Below are positions 9,905 through 22,660 of a stretch of 33,016 nt of DNA, piece after piece. The DNA is taken from NCBI GenBank assembly GCA_035498015.1, contig DATKAO010000026.1:1-33016 (forward strand), in the 5' to 3' direction. The notes beneath the pieces were generated by a model. It did not search any database. It saw only the letters and a program-made list of their open reading frames with translations, and had not been told where the DNA came from. Numbering within the stretch: the stretch's first letter is position 1; every line of letters begins with the position of its first letter. The stretch is from Myxococcota bacterium (GTDB lineage: Bacteria; Myxococcota_A; UBA9160; SZUA-336). A program made the translations under genes and the position numbers.

Positions 9905-10864
9905 ATGCAAGTCATCGAGGGGAGCGATCAGCCGCCCGAGGGGGCTCGCGGGTGCGTGCTGACGGTCGGGAACTTCGACGGCCTGCACCTGGGCCACCGC
10001 GCGCTGATCGCGCGGGTGATCGAGCGCGGCCGCCAGCTCGGCCGGCGCACCGTGCTGTACACCTTCGACCCGCACCCGCGGCGCGTCCTGTTCCCCGACA
10101 CACCGCAGCAGCTGCTCATGACCTGGGACCAGCTCGCGGCGGCGCTCGAGGCCGAAGGCATCGACTATCTCGTGCGCGAGCGCTTCACCTCGGCCTTCGC
10201 GGCGCTCTCGCCCGAGGAGTTCCTGCGCGACGTGATCGCCGAGCGGCTCGGGCCGCGCGAGGTGTTCGTGGGCCGTGACTTCCACTTCGGCAAGGGCCGC
10301 GCCGGCTCGGGCGAGATGCTGGTGGCGCGCGGCCCGGCGCTGGGGATCCGGGTCGAGTTGCTGCCGCAGGTGCGCGCCGGCGGCGCCGACGTGTCGAGCA
10401 CGCGCATCCGCGAGGCGCTGGCGCGCGGCGACGTGGCCGAAGCGCGGGTGTGTCTCGGTCGGCCCTACACGGTGTGGGGTCGCGTCGTCGAAGGCGACCG
10501 GCGCGGGCGCACGCTCGGCTTCCCGACCGCGAACCTCGCGCCCGAGAACGAGATCGTGCCCGCGAATGGCGTGTACGCCACGCGCGTGCGGCTGTTCGAT
10601 CCGGCGCTGCCGTCGCGGCCCTCGGCTGACTCGCTGCCGGCAGTGACCAACGTGGGCACGCGGCCCACCTTCGCGCCGGGCCGCGTGCTGGTCGAGACAC
10701 ACCTGTTCGACTTCCAGGGCGACCTGTACGGACGGCGCCTGGAGCTCGCCTTCCACGCGCGCATCCGCGAGGAGCGCCGCTTCTCGGGTCCGCAGGAGCT
10801 CGCGCGCCAGATCGGCGCCGACGCCGAACAGGCGCGGCACACCCTGCGCGCGGAGCCCGAGTGA
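9905..10864 (+). CDS. ribF: Bifunctional riboflavin kinase / FAD synthetase
   Basis: 319 residues. The N-terminal FAD synthetase (nucleotidyltransferase) domain has TVGNFDGLHLGH, GRDFHFGKGRAG and SSTRIREAL. The C-terminal flavokinase domain has the GRTLGFPTANL phosphate/flavin loop, TNVGTRPTF, and the ETHLFDF segment carrying the catalytic glutamate. It converts riboflavin to FMN and FMN to FAD. ATG 9905 is preceded by a G-run, and an in-frame upstream extension lacks family similarity. The TGA overlaps the next gene's GTG by 4 bp. Length is as expected for the bacterial enzyme. CoaC at 3597 is itself an FMN enzyme, but the two genes are in separate operons. Confidence 0.96.
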   Translation: MQVIEGSDQPPEGARGCVLTVGNFDGLHLGHRALIARVIERGRQLGRRTVLYTFDPHPRRVLFPDTPQQLLMTWDQLAAALEAEGIDYLVRERFTSAFAALSPEEFLRDVIAERLGPREVFVGRDFHFGKGRAGSGEMLVARGPALGIRVELLPQVRAGGADVSSTRIREALARGDVAEARVCLGRPYTVWGRVVEGDRRGRTLGFPTANLAPENEIVPANGVYATRVRLFDPALPSRPSADSLPAVTNVGTRPTFAPGRVLVETHLFDFQGDLYGRRLELAFHARIREERRFSGPQELARQIGADAEQARHTLRAEPE

Positions 10865-10867
10865 CTC
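10859..10867. repeat. Exact copy of the iterated word GAGTSACTC
   Basis: GAGTGACTC spans the ribF stop codon and the start of the next gene, flanked by C and G so that the symmetric core is 11 bases. It is one of six exact copies in the window (others at 22769, 23538, 23605, 26140 and 27469). Confidence 0.6.
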
Positions 10868-11910
10868 GCTGGCTGCGCATCGCGCTCGACTGGCGCATCT
10901 GGCTCGGGGTCGCGCTGCCGGTCGCGGCCATCGCCTACACCGTGCACGACGTCGACCTGCGCGAGGTCGCGGCGCACATCGGCGATGCCAACCCCTGGCT
11001 GGTGCTGGCCATGGTGCCGATGCACGTGGCCGCGCTCTGGCTGCGCGCGCTGCGCTGGCGCTGGCTGGCGCGCTCGCTGTCGCGCGATCCGCTGCCGCTC
11101 GGCCCGCTGTTCCGCGCCACGGCGCTCGGCTTCATGGCGATCAACGTGCTGCCGTTCCGGCTGGGTGAGCTCGCGCGCCCGTGGCTGCTGGGGCGCGAGA
11201 CCGAGGTGCGCGGCTCGGCGGCGCTGGGCACGCTCGTGCTCGAGCGCGCCATCGATTTCACGGCGGTGTCGGTGCTGGGCGGGATCCTGTTGTTCCTGCA
11301 CACCAAGGCCATGCCGTCCTGGGTGCGCTCGGGCGCCGCCATCTTCGCGGTGTTCACCGCCGTGCCCGTGGTGGCCATCGCGGCGCTGCGCTTCGACGAG
11401 GCCGGCTCGCTGTCGCTCCTGTCGCGGCTCATCCGGCCCTTCCCCGAGGGCGTGCGGCACCGGGTGATGGACCTCGTCACCGAAGTGTGTCGCGGTCTCG
11501 CGGGGCTGCGCGGCGTCCACGCCACCGCACAGGTCTTGCTGCAGACCGTGATCCTGTGGGTCGTGGTGCTGCCCGCGCCGTTCCTGCTCGGGCTGTACGC
11601 GTTCGGCATCGAGTACCCGCCGCGCCAGCAGCTGCTCGCGACCTTCACGACCAACATCTTCGTGGCGCTCGCGGTGGCGGCGCCGTCGGCGCCGGGCTTC
11701 TTCGGCGTGTTCCACTTCGCCTGCCGTGAGGCGCTGCACCTGTTCGGCGTGTCGCGTGCCGTGGCGGTGGCCTACGGCACGCTGGTGCACATCACTTACT
11801 GGCTGCCGGTGACTCTGATCGGCTCGGTCGTGGCTGCGCAGACGGGCGCGCGTCTGGCCGAGATCGTGGCGCCCGGACTGGGTAAAGCTCCCTCCGGCGA
11901 CCACCGATAA
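10861..11910 (+). CDS. Flippase-like integral membrane protein (LPTM/UPF0104 family)
   Basis: 349 residues with about eight membrane helices and the family pattern LRALRWRWLARSL early and GLRGVHATAQVLLQTVILW in the middle, then APSAPGFFGVFHFACREAL near the C-terminus. This matches the lysylphosphatidylglycerol synthase transmembrane (LPTM, formerly UPF0104, AglD-like) family. Members are thought to move lipids or polyprenyl-linked sugars across the membrane. The aminoacyl-transfer domain of MprF is absent, so lysinylation of lipid is not expected. GTG 10861 overlaps the ribF stop by 4 bp. Substrate unknown. Confidence 0.85.
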   Translation: MTRWLRIALDWRIWLGVALPVAAIAYTVHDVDLREVAAHIGDANPWLVLAMVPMHVAALWLRALRWRWLARSLSRDPLPLGPLFRATALGFMAINVLPFRLGELARPWLLGRETEVRGSAALGTLVLERAIDFTAVSVLGGILLFLHTKAMPSWVRSGAAIFAVFTAVPVVAIAALRFDEAGSLSLLSRLIRPFPEGVRHRVMDLVTEVCRGLAGLRGVHATAQVLLQTVILWVVVLPAPFLLGLYAFGIEYPPRQQLLATFTTNIFVALAVAAPSAPGFFGVFHFACREALHLFGVSRAVAVAYGTLVHITYWLPVTLIGSVVAAQTGARLAEIVAPGLGKAPSGDHR

Positions 11911-11947
11911 CGCGCTCGATTCCGGATCTCCGTCTTCGGAGGGGTGC

Positions 11948-13648
<1,701 letters not shown>

Positions 13649-13655
13649 GTCGAAC

Positions 13656-14756
13656 ATGGCGAACCTGCACCAGCTGCTGAAGGCGATGGTCGAGAAGGGC
13701 GCGTCGGACCTGCACATCACGACCGGCAGCCCGCCGCAGCTCCGGGTCGACGGTCACTTGACGCCGCTGCGCATGGATCCGCTCTCGCCGCAGGACACCA
13801 AGCAGGCGTGCTACTCGATCCTGACCGACGCGCAGAAGCACCGCTTCGAGGCCAACAACGAGCTCGACCTGTCGTTCGGCGTGAAGGGCCTCGCGCGCTT
13901 CCGCGCCAACATCTTCGTGCAGCGCGGCGCCGTCGCGGGCGCCTTCCGCACCATCCCCTACAAGATCCTGACCTTCGAAGAGCTGGGTCTGCCGCCGGTG
14001 ATCGAGAAGCTCTCCACCAAGCCGCGCGGACTCATCCTGGTGACCGGCCCCACGGGCTCGGGCAAGTCGACCACGCTGGCGTCGATCATCAACAAGATCA
14101 ACACCGACAACAACCACCACATCATCACGATCGAAGACCCGATCGAGTATCTCCACCCGCACAAGAACTGCCTGGTGAACCAGCGCGAGGTGGGTGCAGA
14201 CACGCAGTCCTTCAAAGCCGCCCTGCGCTACATCCTGCGCCAGGACCCGGACGTCGTGCTGGTCGGCGAGATGCGCGACCTGGAGACGATCGAGGCGGCG
14301 CTGACCGTGTCCGAAACGGGTCACTTGTGCCTGGCCACGCTGCACACCAACTCGTGCGTGCAGACCATCAACCGCGTGATCGACGTGTTCCCGGCGCACC
14401 AGCAGTCGCAGATCCGCACGCAGCTCTCGTTCGTGCTCGAGGGCGTGGTCAGTCAGACGCTCTTGCCCAAGGCCACGGGCGGCGGGCGCGTGATCGCCCT
14501 CGAGGTCATGGTGCCGAATCCCGCCATCCGCAACCTGATCCGCGAGGACAAGATCCACCAGATCTACTCGCAGATGCAGATCGGCCAGGACAAGTTCGGC
14601 ATGCAGACCCTGAACCAGTCACTCGCGGACCTGTACCAGCGCCGCCTGATCACGCTCGAGGACGCCACCGCGCGCAGCTCCGATCCCGACGAGCTGGCGA
14701 ACATGATCGCGAATCCCAACGCCCTCGCGGGCCGCCGGCGCGCGGCCCCGACCTGA
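13656..14756 (+). CDS. pilT: Type IV pilus retraction ATPase
   Basis: 366 residues. A PAS-like N-terminal domain (about 1-100) leads to Walker A GPTGSGKST at 131-139, Walker B DVVLVGEMRD, His box ETGHLCLATLHTNS and the PilT-diagnostic AIRNLIRE motif followed by DKIHQIYSQMQIG. No zinc-binding cysteines are present, as expected for the retraction motor. It hydrolyses ATP to depolymerise the pilus, which is the force stroke in twitching. It starts 7 bp after the pilB stop. The length matches P. aeruginosa and M. xanthus PilT. Confidence 0.97.
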   Translation: MANLHQLLKAMVEKGASDLHITTGSPPQLRVDGHLTPLRMDPLSPQDTKQACYSILTDAQKHRFEANNELDLSFGVKGLARFRANIFVQRGAVAGAFRTIPYKILTFEELGLPPVIEKLSTKPRGLILVTGPTGSGKSTTLASIINKINTDNNHHIITIEDPIEYLHPHKNCLVNQREVGADTQSFKAALRYILRQDPDVVLVGEMRDLETIEAALTVSETGHLCLATLHTNSCVQTINRVIDVFPAHQQSQIRTQLSFVLEGVVSQTLLPKATGGGRVIALEVMVPNPAIRNLIREDKIHQIYSQMQIGQDKFGMQTLNQSLADLYQRRLITLEDATARSSDPDELANMIANPNALAGRRRAAPT

Positions 14757-14770
14757 GCCGGAGAGCCACC

Positions 14771-15979
<1,209 letters not shown>

Positions 15980-15984
15980 TCACG

Positions 15985-17568
<1,584 letters not shown>

Positions 17569-17609
17569 GCGCGCGCAACTCATGTCCGATCGGGCCTAGG
17601 GAGGGGTGA

Positions 17610-18992
17610 TTGGCTCGGATTCTTGTCGTCGACGACGAGACCAGCATGCAGGAGTTCCTCCAGATCCTCCTGCAGCGCGACGGTCACGAGGTCAGCGCGT
17701 GCGGCTCGGCCAGCGAGGCGCTGGTCGCGCTCGAGAGCGACGACTGGGACCTGGTGATCAGTGACATCCGCATGCCCGGCATGTCGGGCCTGGAGCTGCT
17801 CGACCAGGTGCGGCGTCTGCACGTCGAGACCACGGTCATCCTGATCACCGCACACGGCACGACCGAGTCCGCGGTCGAGGCCATGAAGCACGGCGCCTAC
17901 GACTATCTCACCAAGCCGTGCTCGGTCGACGAGATCCGGCTCGTGGTCGAGAAGGCGCTCGAGAAGCGCGACCTCTCGCACGAGAACCGGCGCCTGCGCC
18001 AGCAGCTCCGGGTCGAGAGCGCGTTCCCGACCATCGTCGGCAAGAGCTCGCGCATGCAGGAGATCTTCGCGCTCGTGCGCCAGGTCGCGCCGACCCGCGC
18101 CAACATCCTGATCACCGGCGAGAGCGGCACGGGCAAGGAGCTGATCGCGCGCGCGATCCACAATCTCTCCGACCGGCGTGACGCGCCGTTCGTCGCGGTG
18201 AACTGCGGCGCGATCCCGGAGAACCTGCTCGAGAGCGAGCTGTTCGGTCACGTGAAGGGCTCGTTCACCGGCGCCTCCGCGAACAAGCCGGGGCTGTTCG
18301 AGGTCGCCAACGGCGGCACGCTGTTCCTCGACGAGATCGGGGAGATGGAGCTCGGGCTACAGGTGAAGGTCCTGCGCGCGATCCAGCACCGCACCTTCCA
18401 GCGCGTGGGCGGCACGAACGAGATCCACGTCGACGTGCGCATCCTGTGCTCGACCAATCGCCGGCTCGACCAGGAAGTGAGAGAGGGGCGCTTCCGCGAG
18501 GACCTGTTCTACCGCCTGAACGTGATCGAGATCGAGCTACCCCCGCTGCGCGAGCGGCCCGAGGACCTGCCGCAGCTCGTGTCTCACTTCGCCGAGAAAT
18601 ACTCCGCGGAGCTCGGCAAGGACGTGCGCGAGCTCGACCCCGCGGTGCTGCCCGCGCTCGAGGCCTACCCGTTCCCCGGCAACGTGCGCGAGCTCGAGAA
18701 CGTGGTGGAGCGCGCGGTCACGCTGGCGCACACCAACCGCATCACGCTCGACTGTCTGCCGGCCACCGTGCGCCGGCCCGCCGAGCCGGCGCCCGCCGCG
18801 CGCATTCCCAGCGACGGCGTCGACCTCGACGCCCTGCTCGCTGCCTACGAGACCTCGCTCATCCAGGAGGCCCTGCAGCGCACCGGCGGCGTGAAGAAGC
18901 GCGCCGCGCAGCTCCTGGGCGTCACGTTCCGGTCACTGCGTTACCGCTTGGAAAAGCTGCGCCTCGACGACGGGAGCAACGAGCCGGAGTGA
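17610..18992 (+). CDS. pilR: PilR-type sigma54-dependent response regulator
   Basis: 460 residues. The receiver domain has D52 (VISDIRMPG) as phospho-acceptor and TKP lysine; the AAA+ domain has Walker A GESGTGKE, sigma54-contact loop GSFTGA and arginine-finger region FREDLFYRL; the C-terminal Fis-type HTH reads EALQRTGGVKKRAAQLLG. The GSFTGA version, instead of GAFTGA, is known from PilR proteins and supports the assignment. The start is TTG 17610 with AGGGAGGGG just upstream; a GTG four bases earlier is out of frame. A sigma54 promoter lies 146 bp beyond its stop, in front of pilA, and is the obvious target. Confidence 0.95.
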   Translation: MARILVVDDETSMQEFLQILLQRDGHEVSACGSASEALVALESDDWDLVISDIRMPGMSGLELLDQVRRLHVETTVILITAHGTTESAVEAMKHGAYDYLTKPCSVDEIRLVVEKALEKRDLSHENRRLRQQLRVESAFPTIVGKSSRMQEIFALVRQVAPTRANILITGESGTGKELIARAIHNLSDRRDAPFVAVNCGAIPENLLESELFGHVKGSFTGASANKPGLFEVANGGTLFLDEIGEMELGLQVKVLRAIQHRTFQRVGGTNEIHVDVRILCSTNRRLDQEVREGRFREDLFYRLNVIEIELPPLRERPEDLPQLVSHFAEKYSAELGKDVRELDPAVLPALEAYPFPGNVRELENVVERAVTLAHTNRITLDCLPATVRRPAEPAPAARIPSDGVDLDALLAAYETSLIQEALQRTGGVKKRAAQLLGVTFRSLRYRLEKLRLDDGSNEPE

Positions 18993-19035
18993 CGAAGCGC
19001 GTCACCGGGACGCGCGCGGCGCGTCACTCGGTGAC
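18989..19035. promoter_or_regulatory. Candidate upstream activator site array for pilA
   Basis: Four GTSAC half-sites fall in 47 bp: GTGAC 18989-18993, GTCAC 19001-19005, GTCAC 19023-19027, GTGAC 19031-19035. They make two inverted pairs (spacers of 7 and 3 bases), and the two GTCAC copies share the longer word GCGCGTCAC at 18997 and 19019, exactly 22 bp or two helical turns apart. The array ends about 100 bp upstream of the -24 element, a usual distance for NtrC-type activators. The first half-site covers the pilR stop codon. GTSAC is generally frequent in this window, which weakens the case. Confidence 0.4.
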
Positions 19036-19137
19036 CTTGGACACGTTCGCCATCTGGTGCGCAGGCGGGCCGGATCGAGTCAGTGGTGCGCGGGCTTGCG
19101 GCGGATCATGCGCGCTCCCGAGCCGGCAGTGATTCGC

Positions 19138-19153
19138 GGGCACGGGCCTTGCT
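19138..19153 (+). promoter_or_regulatory. Sigma54 (-24/-12) promoter of pilA
   Basis: GGGCACGGGCCTTGCT matches the consensus TGGCACG-N4-TTGCW at all but the first base. The invariant GG (19139-19140) and GC (19151-19152) are correctly spaced, so transcription should start near 19164 and give a leader of about 80 bases before the pilA ATG. It lies between a PilR gene and pilA, which fits known sigma54/PilR control of pilA in other bacteria. Confidence 0.82.
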
Positions 19154-19214
19154 CAATGCGGGGCCGCCGGGCGCTCGTGGCGTCGTAAGGGCGAGTAGGC
19201 CCGAGACCGATTCA

Positions 19215-19230
19215 TGAGTACTGGTACTCA
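19215..19230. promoter_or_regulatory. Inverted repeat in the pilA leader next to the ribosome site
   Basis: TGAGTAC-TG-GTACTCA is a perfect 7-base inverted repeat with a 2-base centre. It ends 2 bases before the Shine-Dalgarno AAGGAG (19233-19238) and 15 bases before the ATG. A 2-base loop is too tight for a full 7-bp RNA hairpin, so a DNA operator or a shortened stem with a 4-base or larger loop is more likely. AT-rich relative to its surroundings. Confidence 0.4.
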
Positions 19231-19245
19231 GCAAGGAGACAAACA

Positions 19246-19920
<675 letters not shown>

Positions 19921-19950
19921 GCCTCGCCTGGGACTCGGGCTCTGATCCTC

Positions 19951-19989
19951 GACCCGGCGGAGTCGAAAGACTCCGCCGGGTCTTCTCGC
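19951..19989 (+). terminator. Intrinsic terminator after pilA
   Basis: A perfect 14-bp stem (arms 19951-19964 and 19969-19982) closed by a GAAA tetraloop is followed by a T/C-rich tail (TTCTCGCTT). It lies 30 bp after the pilA stop and should isolate pilA from the downstream operon and stabilise the pilA mRNA 3' end. The T-tract is short and interrupted, so release may be partial. Confidence 0.85.
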
Positions 19990-20027
19990 TTAAGGCGGAC
20001 CTGCATGTCTCCGATCCCGGAGGCGTC

Positions 20028-20933
20028 ATGTCCGCGCGCACCGTCCGCCTCCGCATGCCCACCGAGGCACTGCTGCTGCCGTTCGCGCTGTGCGTGGCGC
20101 TGGCCGTGAACGGCACGAACCACTGGCTCGAGGCGCGCTCGGTCGAGACTCACGCGGACGGCGACGTCGGCGTCCTGCCCGACGGTCACGCCGTGAACGT
20201 GCTCTCGCTCGGCTTCGAGAGACTGGTCGCGGACCTGTTCTGGATCCGGACCGTCAACTACGTCGGGGACGAGGTCGCTTCGGCCGCGCACTGGCCCGCG
20301 GCGGAGCGCCTGGCCAACCTGGTGACCGACACCGATCCGCACTTCGATTCGGCCTACGTCGTGATGGCGTCGGTGCTCAACGGCTTGAAGCACGATCCGG
20401 ACGCGGCCATCCGCCTGCTCGAGAAGGGCGCCGCGGTCAGCAAGTACTGGCGCATCGATTTCCTGCTGGGCTTCCAGTACTTCATGGAGAAGGGCGACTA
20501 CGTGCGCGGGGCCGAGTGTCTGCAGCGCGCGATCGACCTGGGCGGACCGCAGTATCTGCAGTTCCTCGTGACTCGCCTGTACGCGAACGCCGGCGATCCC
20601 GACACGGCCATGCAGTTCATCGCGCTGCGGCTGAAGAGCGAGGAGACGCCCGAGGTCCGCGCCCAGCTCGAGAAGCGCCTCTCGGACCTGTGGATCAACC
20701 GCGATCTGGCGCTGATCGACGCCGCGATCGAGGCCTACAAGGCGAAGCTCCACCGTGACCCGGCGGACGTGCGGGCGCTCGTGACCGCCGGCCTGCTGCC
20801 GAAGCTCCCGCGCGATCCCGAGGGCGGTGAGTACGCGATCTTCTCGGACGGCAAGGCGGGCACGAACCTGGCCTACGACACACTCGAGCTGCACATGCCG
20901 GGCCTCCGGAATCAGAAGCAAGAAGGGAAGTGA
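20028..20933 (+). CDS. Membrane-anchored TPR-like protein in the pilG position
   Basis: 301 residues from ATG 20028, with GGAGG at 20019-20023; longer in-frame starts run back into pilA and its terminator. A single hydrophobic segment (about 14-32) anchors a mostly helical protein that looks like divergent tetratricopeptide repeats: SAHWPAAERLANLVTDTDP, DAAIRLLEKGAAV, DYVRGAECLQRAIDLG, DPDTAMQFIALRL. The following genes are an ABC ATPase and permease and then pilD. In M. xanthus the genes between pilA and pilD are pilG, pilH and pilI, with PilH an ABC ATPase, so this gene occupies the pilG slot. Homology to PilG itself I infer from position only. Confidence 0.78.
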   Translation: MSARTVRLRMPTEALLLPFALCVALAVNGTNHWLEARSVETHADGDVGVLPDGHAVNVLSLGFERLVADLFWIRTVNYVGDEVASAAHWPAAERLANLVTDTDPHFDSAYVVMASVLNGLKHDPDAAIRLLEKGAAVSKYWRIDFLLGFQYFMEKGDYVRGAECLQRAIDLGGPQYLQFLVTRLYANAGDPDTAMQFIALRLKSEETPEVRAQLEKRLSDLWINRDLALIDAAIEAYKAKLHRDPADVRALVTAGLLPKLPRDPEGGEYAIFSDGKAGTNLAYDTLELHMPGLRNQKQEGK

Positions 20934-20934
20934 C

Positions 20935-21867
20935 TTGAACGCGATTCGCACGCGCGGGCTGCGGAAGACGTTCCGCACCGGCTTCTGGATGCGGCCCGTG
21001 GAAGCGGTGAAGGAAGTCGATCTCGAGGTGAAGGCCGGCGAGATCTTCGGCTTCATCGGGCCCAACGGCGCCGGCAAGACCACGACGATCAAGGTGCTGA
21101 CGGGGCTGGTCATGCCGACCTCCGGCGAGGCCTGGGTGAACGGGCTCCCGGTGAGCGACCCGGAGAGCCGCGCGCAGCTCGGCTTCCTGCCCGAGGGCAC
21201 GTTCTTCCACGACTATCTCACGGCGAGCGAGTTCCTCGACTTTCACGGCTCGCTGCTCGGCATTCCCCGCGACGTGCGGCGCGAGCGCATTCCGAAGCTG
21301 CTCGAGCGCGTCGGCCTCGCGCACGCCGCCGAGCGCCAGATCCGGCGCTACTCGAAAGGCATGCGCCAGCGCGCGGGACTGGCGCAGGCGCTGATCGGCG
21401 AGCCGCAGATCGTGATCCTCGACGAGCCCATGTCGGGCCTCGATCCGCTCGGCCGCAAGGACGTGCGCGACCTGATCCTGTCGCTGCGCGACGAGGGCAA
21501 GACGGTGTTCTTCTCCTCGCACATCCTCGAGGACGCCGAGGTCATCTGCGACCAGGTCGCGCTGATCCTGTCGGGCCGGATCGTGAAGCAGGGCTATCTC
21601 GACGAGCTGCTCGGGCAGGAGATGGTCGGCAGCGAGCTGGTGGTCGAGGGCATCGACGAGTCACTGTTCGCGGAGCTCCAGGGCAGGGCGAGGCGCGCGG
21701 TCGTGCAGGGCCACCGCTTCCTGCTCGAGTTCGCGGGCGAGAGCGACGGCGAGAAGGCGCTCGACCAGGTGCGGCAGAGCGGCGGCCGGATCCGCAGCTA
21801 CGTCCCCAAGCGCAAGAGCCTCGAGGACCTGCTGCTCGAGGGTCTCGCACAGGAGAAGGACCGATGA
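20935..21867 (+). CDS. pilH: ABC transporter ATPase, PilH-like
   Basis: 310 residues. Walker [11 protein letters not shown] lies at about 42-51, the signature is [15 protein letters not shown], Walker B with the catalytic glutamate is [13 protein letters not shown], and the switch His is in [11 protein letters not shown]. The C-terminal ~90 residues form the accessory domain common in exporter/ABC-2 ATPases. I chose TTG 20935, one base after the preceding TGA, because AGAAGGGAAG lies just upstream and the protein then begins with the usual RTRGLRKTF strand. With the overlapping permease it makes an ABC-2 type exporter or membrane-remodelling complex. The symbol rests on gene order as in the Myxococcus pil locus. 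Confidence 0.85.
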   Translation: MNAIRTRGLRKTFRTGFWMRPVEAVKEVDLEVKAGEIFGFIGPNGAGKTTTIKVLTGLVMPTSGEAWVNGLPVSDPESRAQLGFLPEGTFFHDYLTASEFLDFHGSLLGIPRDVRRERIPKLLERVGLAHAAERQIRRYSKGMRQRAGLAQALIGEPQIVILDEPMSGLDPLGRKDVRDLILSLRDEGKTVFFSSHILEDAEVICDQVALILSGRIVKQGYLDELLGQEMVGSELVVEGIDESLFAELQGRARRAVVQGHRFLLEFAGESDGEKALDQVRQSGGRIRSYVPKRKSLEDLLLEGLAQEKDR

Positions 21868-22640
21868 AGTCACTCGGGCGCATCGGGGTGCTGGCCTGGA
21901 ACACGTACCGCGAAGCGGTGCGCGACAAGCTGCTCTACAACCTGCTCTTGTTCGCGGCCATGATGATCGCGAGCTCGATCCTGCTCGCGCAGATCCAGAT
22001 CGGCAAGGACGAACGCATCTACCGCGACTTCGGGCTGGGCTCGATCGCGTTCTTCGGCGCGCTGATCGCGATCTTCGTGGGCATCAACCTGGTGTACCGC
22101 GAGATCTCGACCAGGACCGTCTACACCATGCTGTCGAAGCCCGTGCGGCGCTGGGAGTTCCTGCTCGGGAAATACTTCGGCCTCTTGTCGCTGCTCGCGG
22201 TGGAAGTCGCGATCATGAGTCTGTGCTTCCTGGGCGTGCTGGTGTGGAAGGGCTCGGAGTTCTCCACCGGCCTGGTCTGGGCGATCTGCATGATCTATCT
22301 CGAGCTGGCGCTGGTGACTGCGGTCGCGATCTTCTTCTCCACCTTCACCTCGCCCTATCTCGCCGCGATGTTCACGGTGGCGCTGTGGATCATCGGGCAC
22401 CTGCTCGCGGACCTGCGGGCGTTCGGCAGGAAGTCCGACATCGCCGGGCTGAAGGAGCTGCTCGAGGCGCTGTACTGGACGCTCCCGAACCTCGACCGGC
22501 TGGACTTCAAGGCCGACGCGAGCGCCAACAACCCGATCGCCCTGGCGCGCATCGCGATGGCCTCGCTGTACGCGCTCTTGTACTCGCTGGGCCTGATGAT
22601 CGGCTCGGTGCTGCTCTTTCAGCGTCGTGACTTCCGCTGA
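21864..22640 (+). CDS. pilI: ABC-2 type permease, PilI-like
   Basis: 258 residues with about six membrane helices (near 22-40, 62-82, 108-130, 143-165, 170-190 and 230-252). It begins with LAWNTYREAVRDKLLYNLL, a segment typical of ABC-2 permeases that follow a PilH/CcmA-like ATPase. Its ATG overlaps the ATPase stop (ATGA), so the two subunits are translationally coupled. What is moved is unknown; in M. xanthus the equivalent genes are needed for pilus export or assembly. Confidence 0.82.
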   Translation: MKSLGRIGVLAWNTYREAVRDKLLYNLLLFAAMMIASSILLAQIQIGKDERIYRDFGLGSIAFFGALIAIFVGINLVYREISTRTVYTMLSKPVRRWEFLLGKYFGLLSLLAVEVAIMSLCFLGVLVWKGSEFSTGLVWAICMIYLELALVTAVAIFFSTFTSPYLAAMFTVALWIIGHLLADLRAFGRKSDIAGLKELLEALYWTLPNLDRLDFKADASANNPIALARIAMASLYALLYSLGLMIGSVLLFQRRDFR

Positions 22641-22660
22641 GTCGCGCTAACCTCTGAGCC

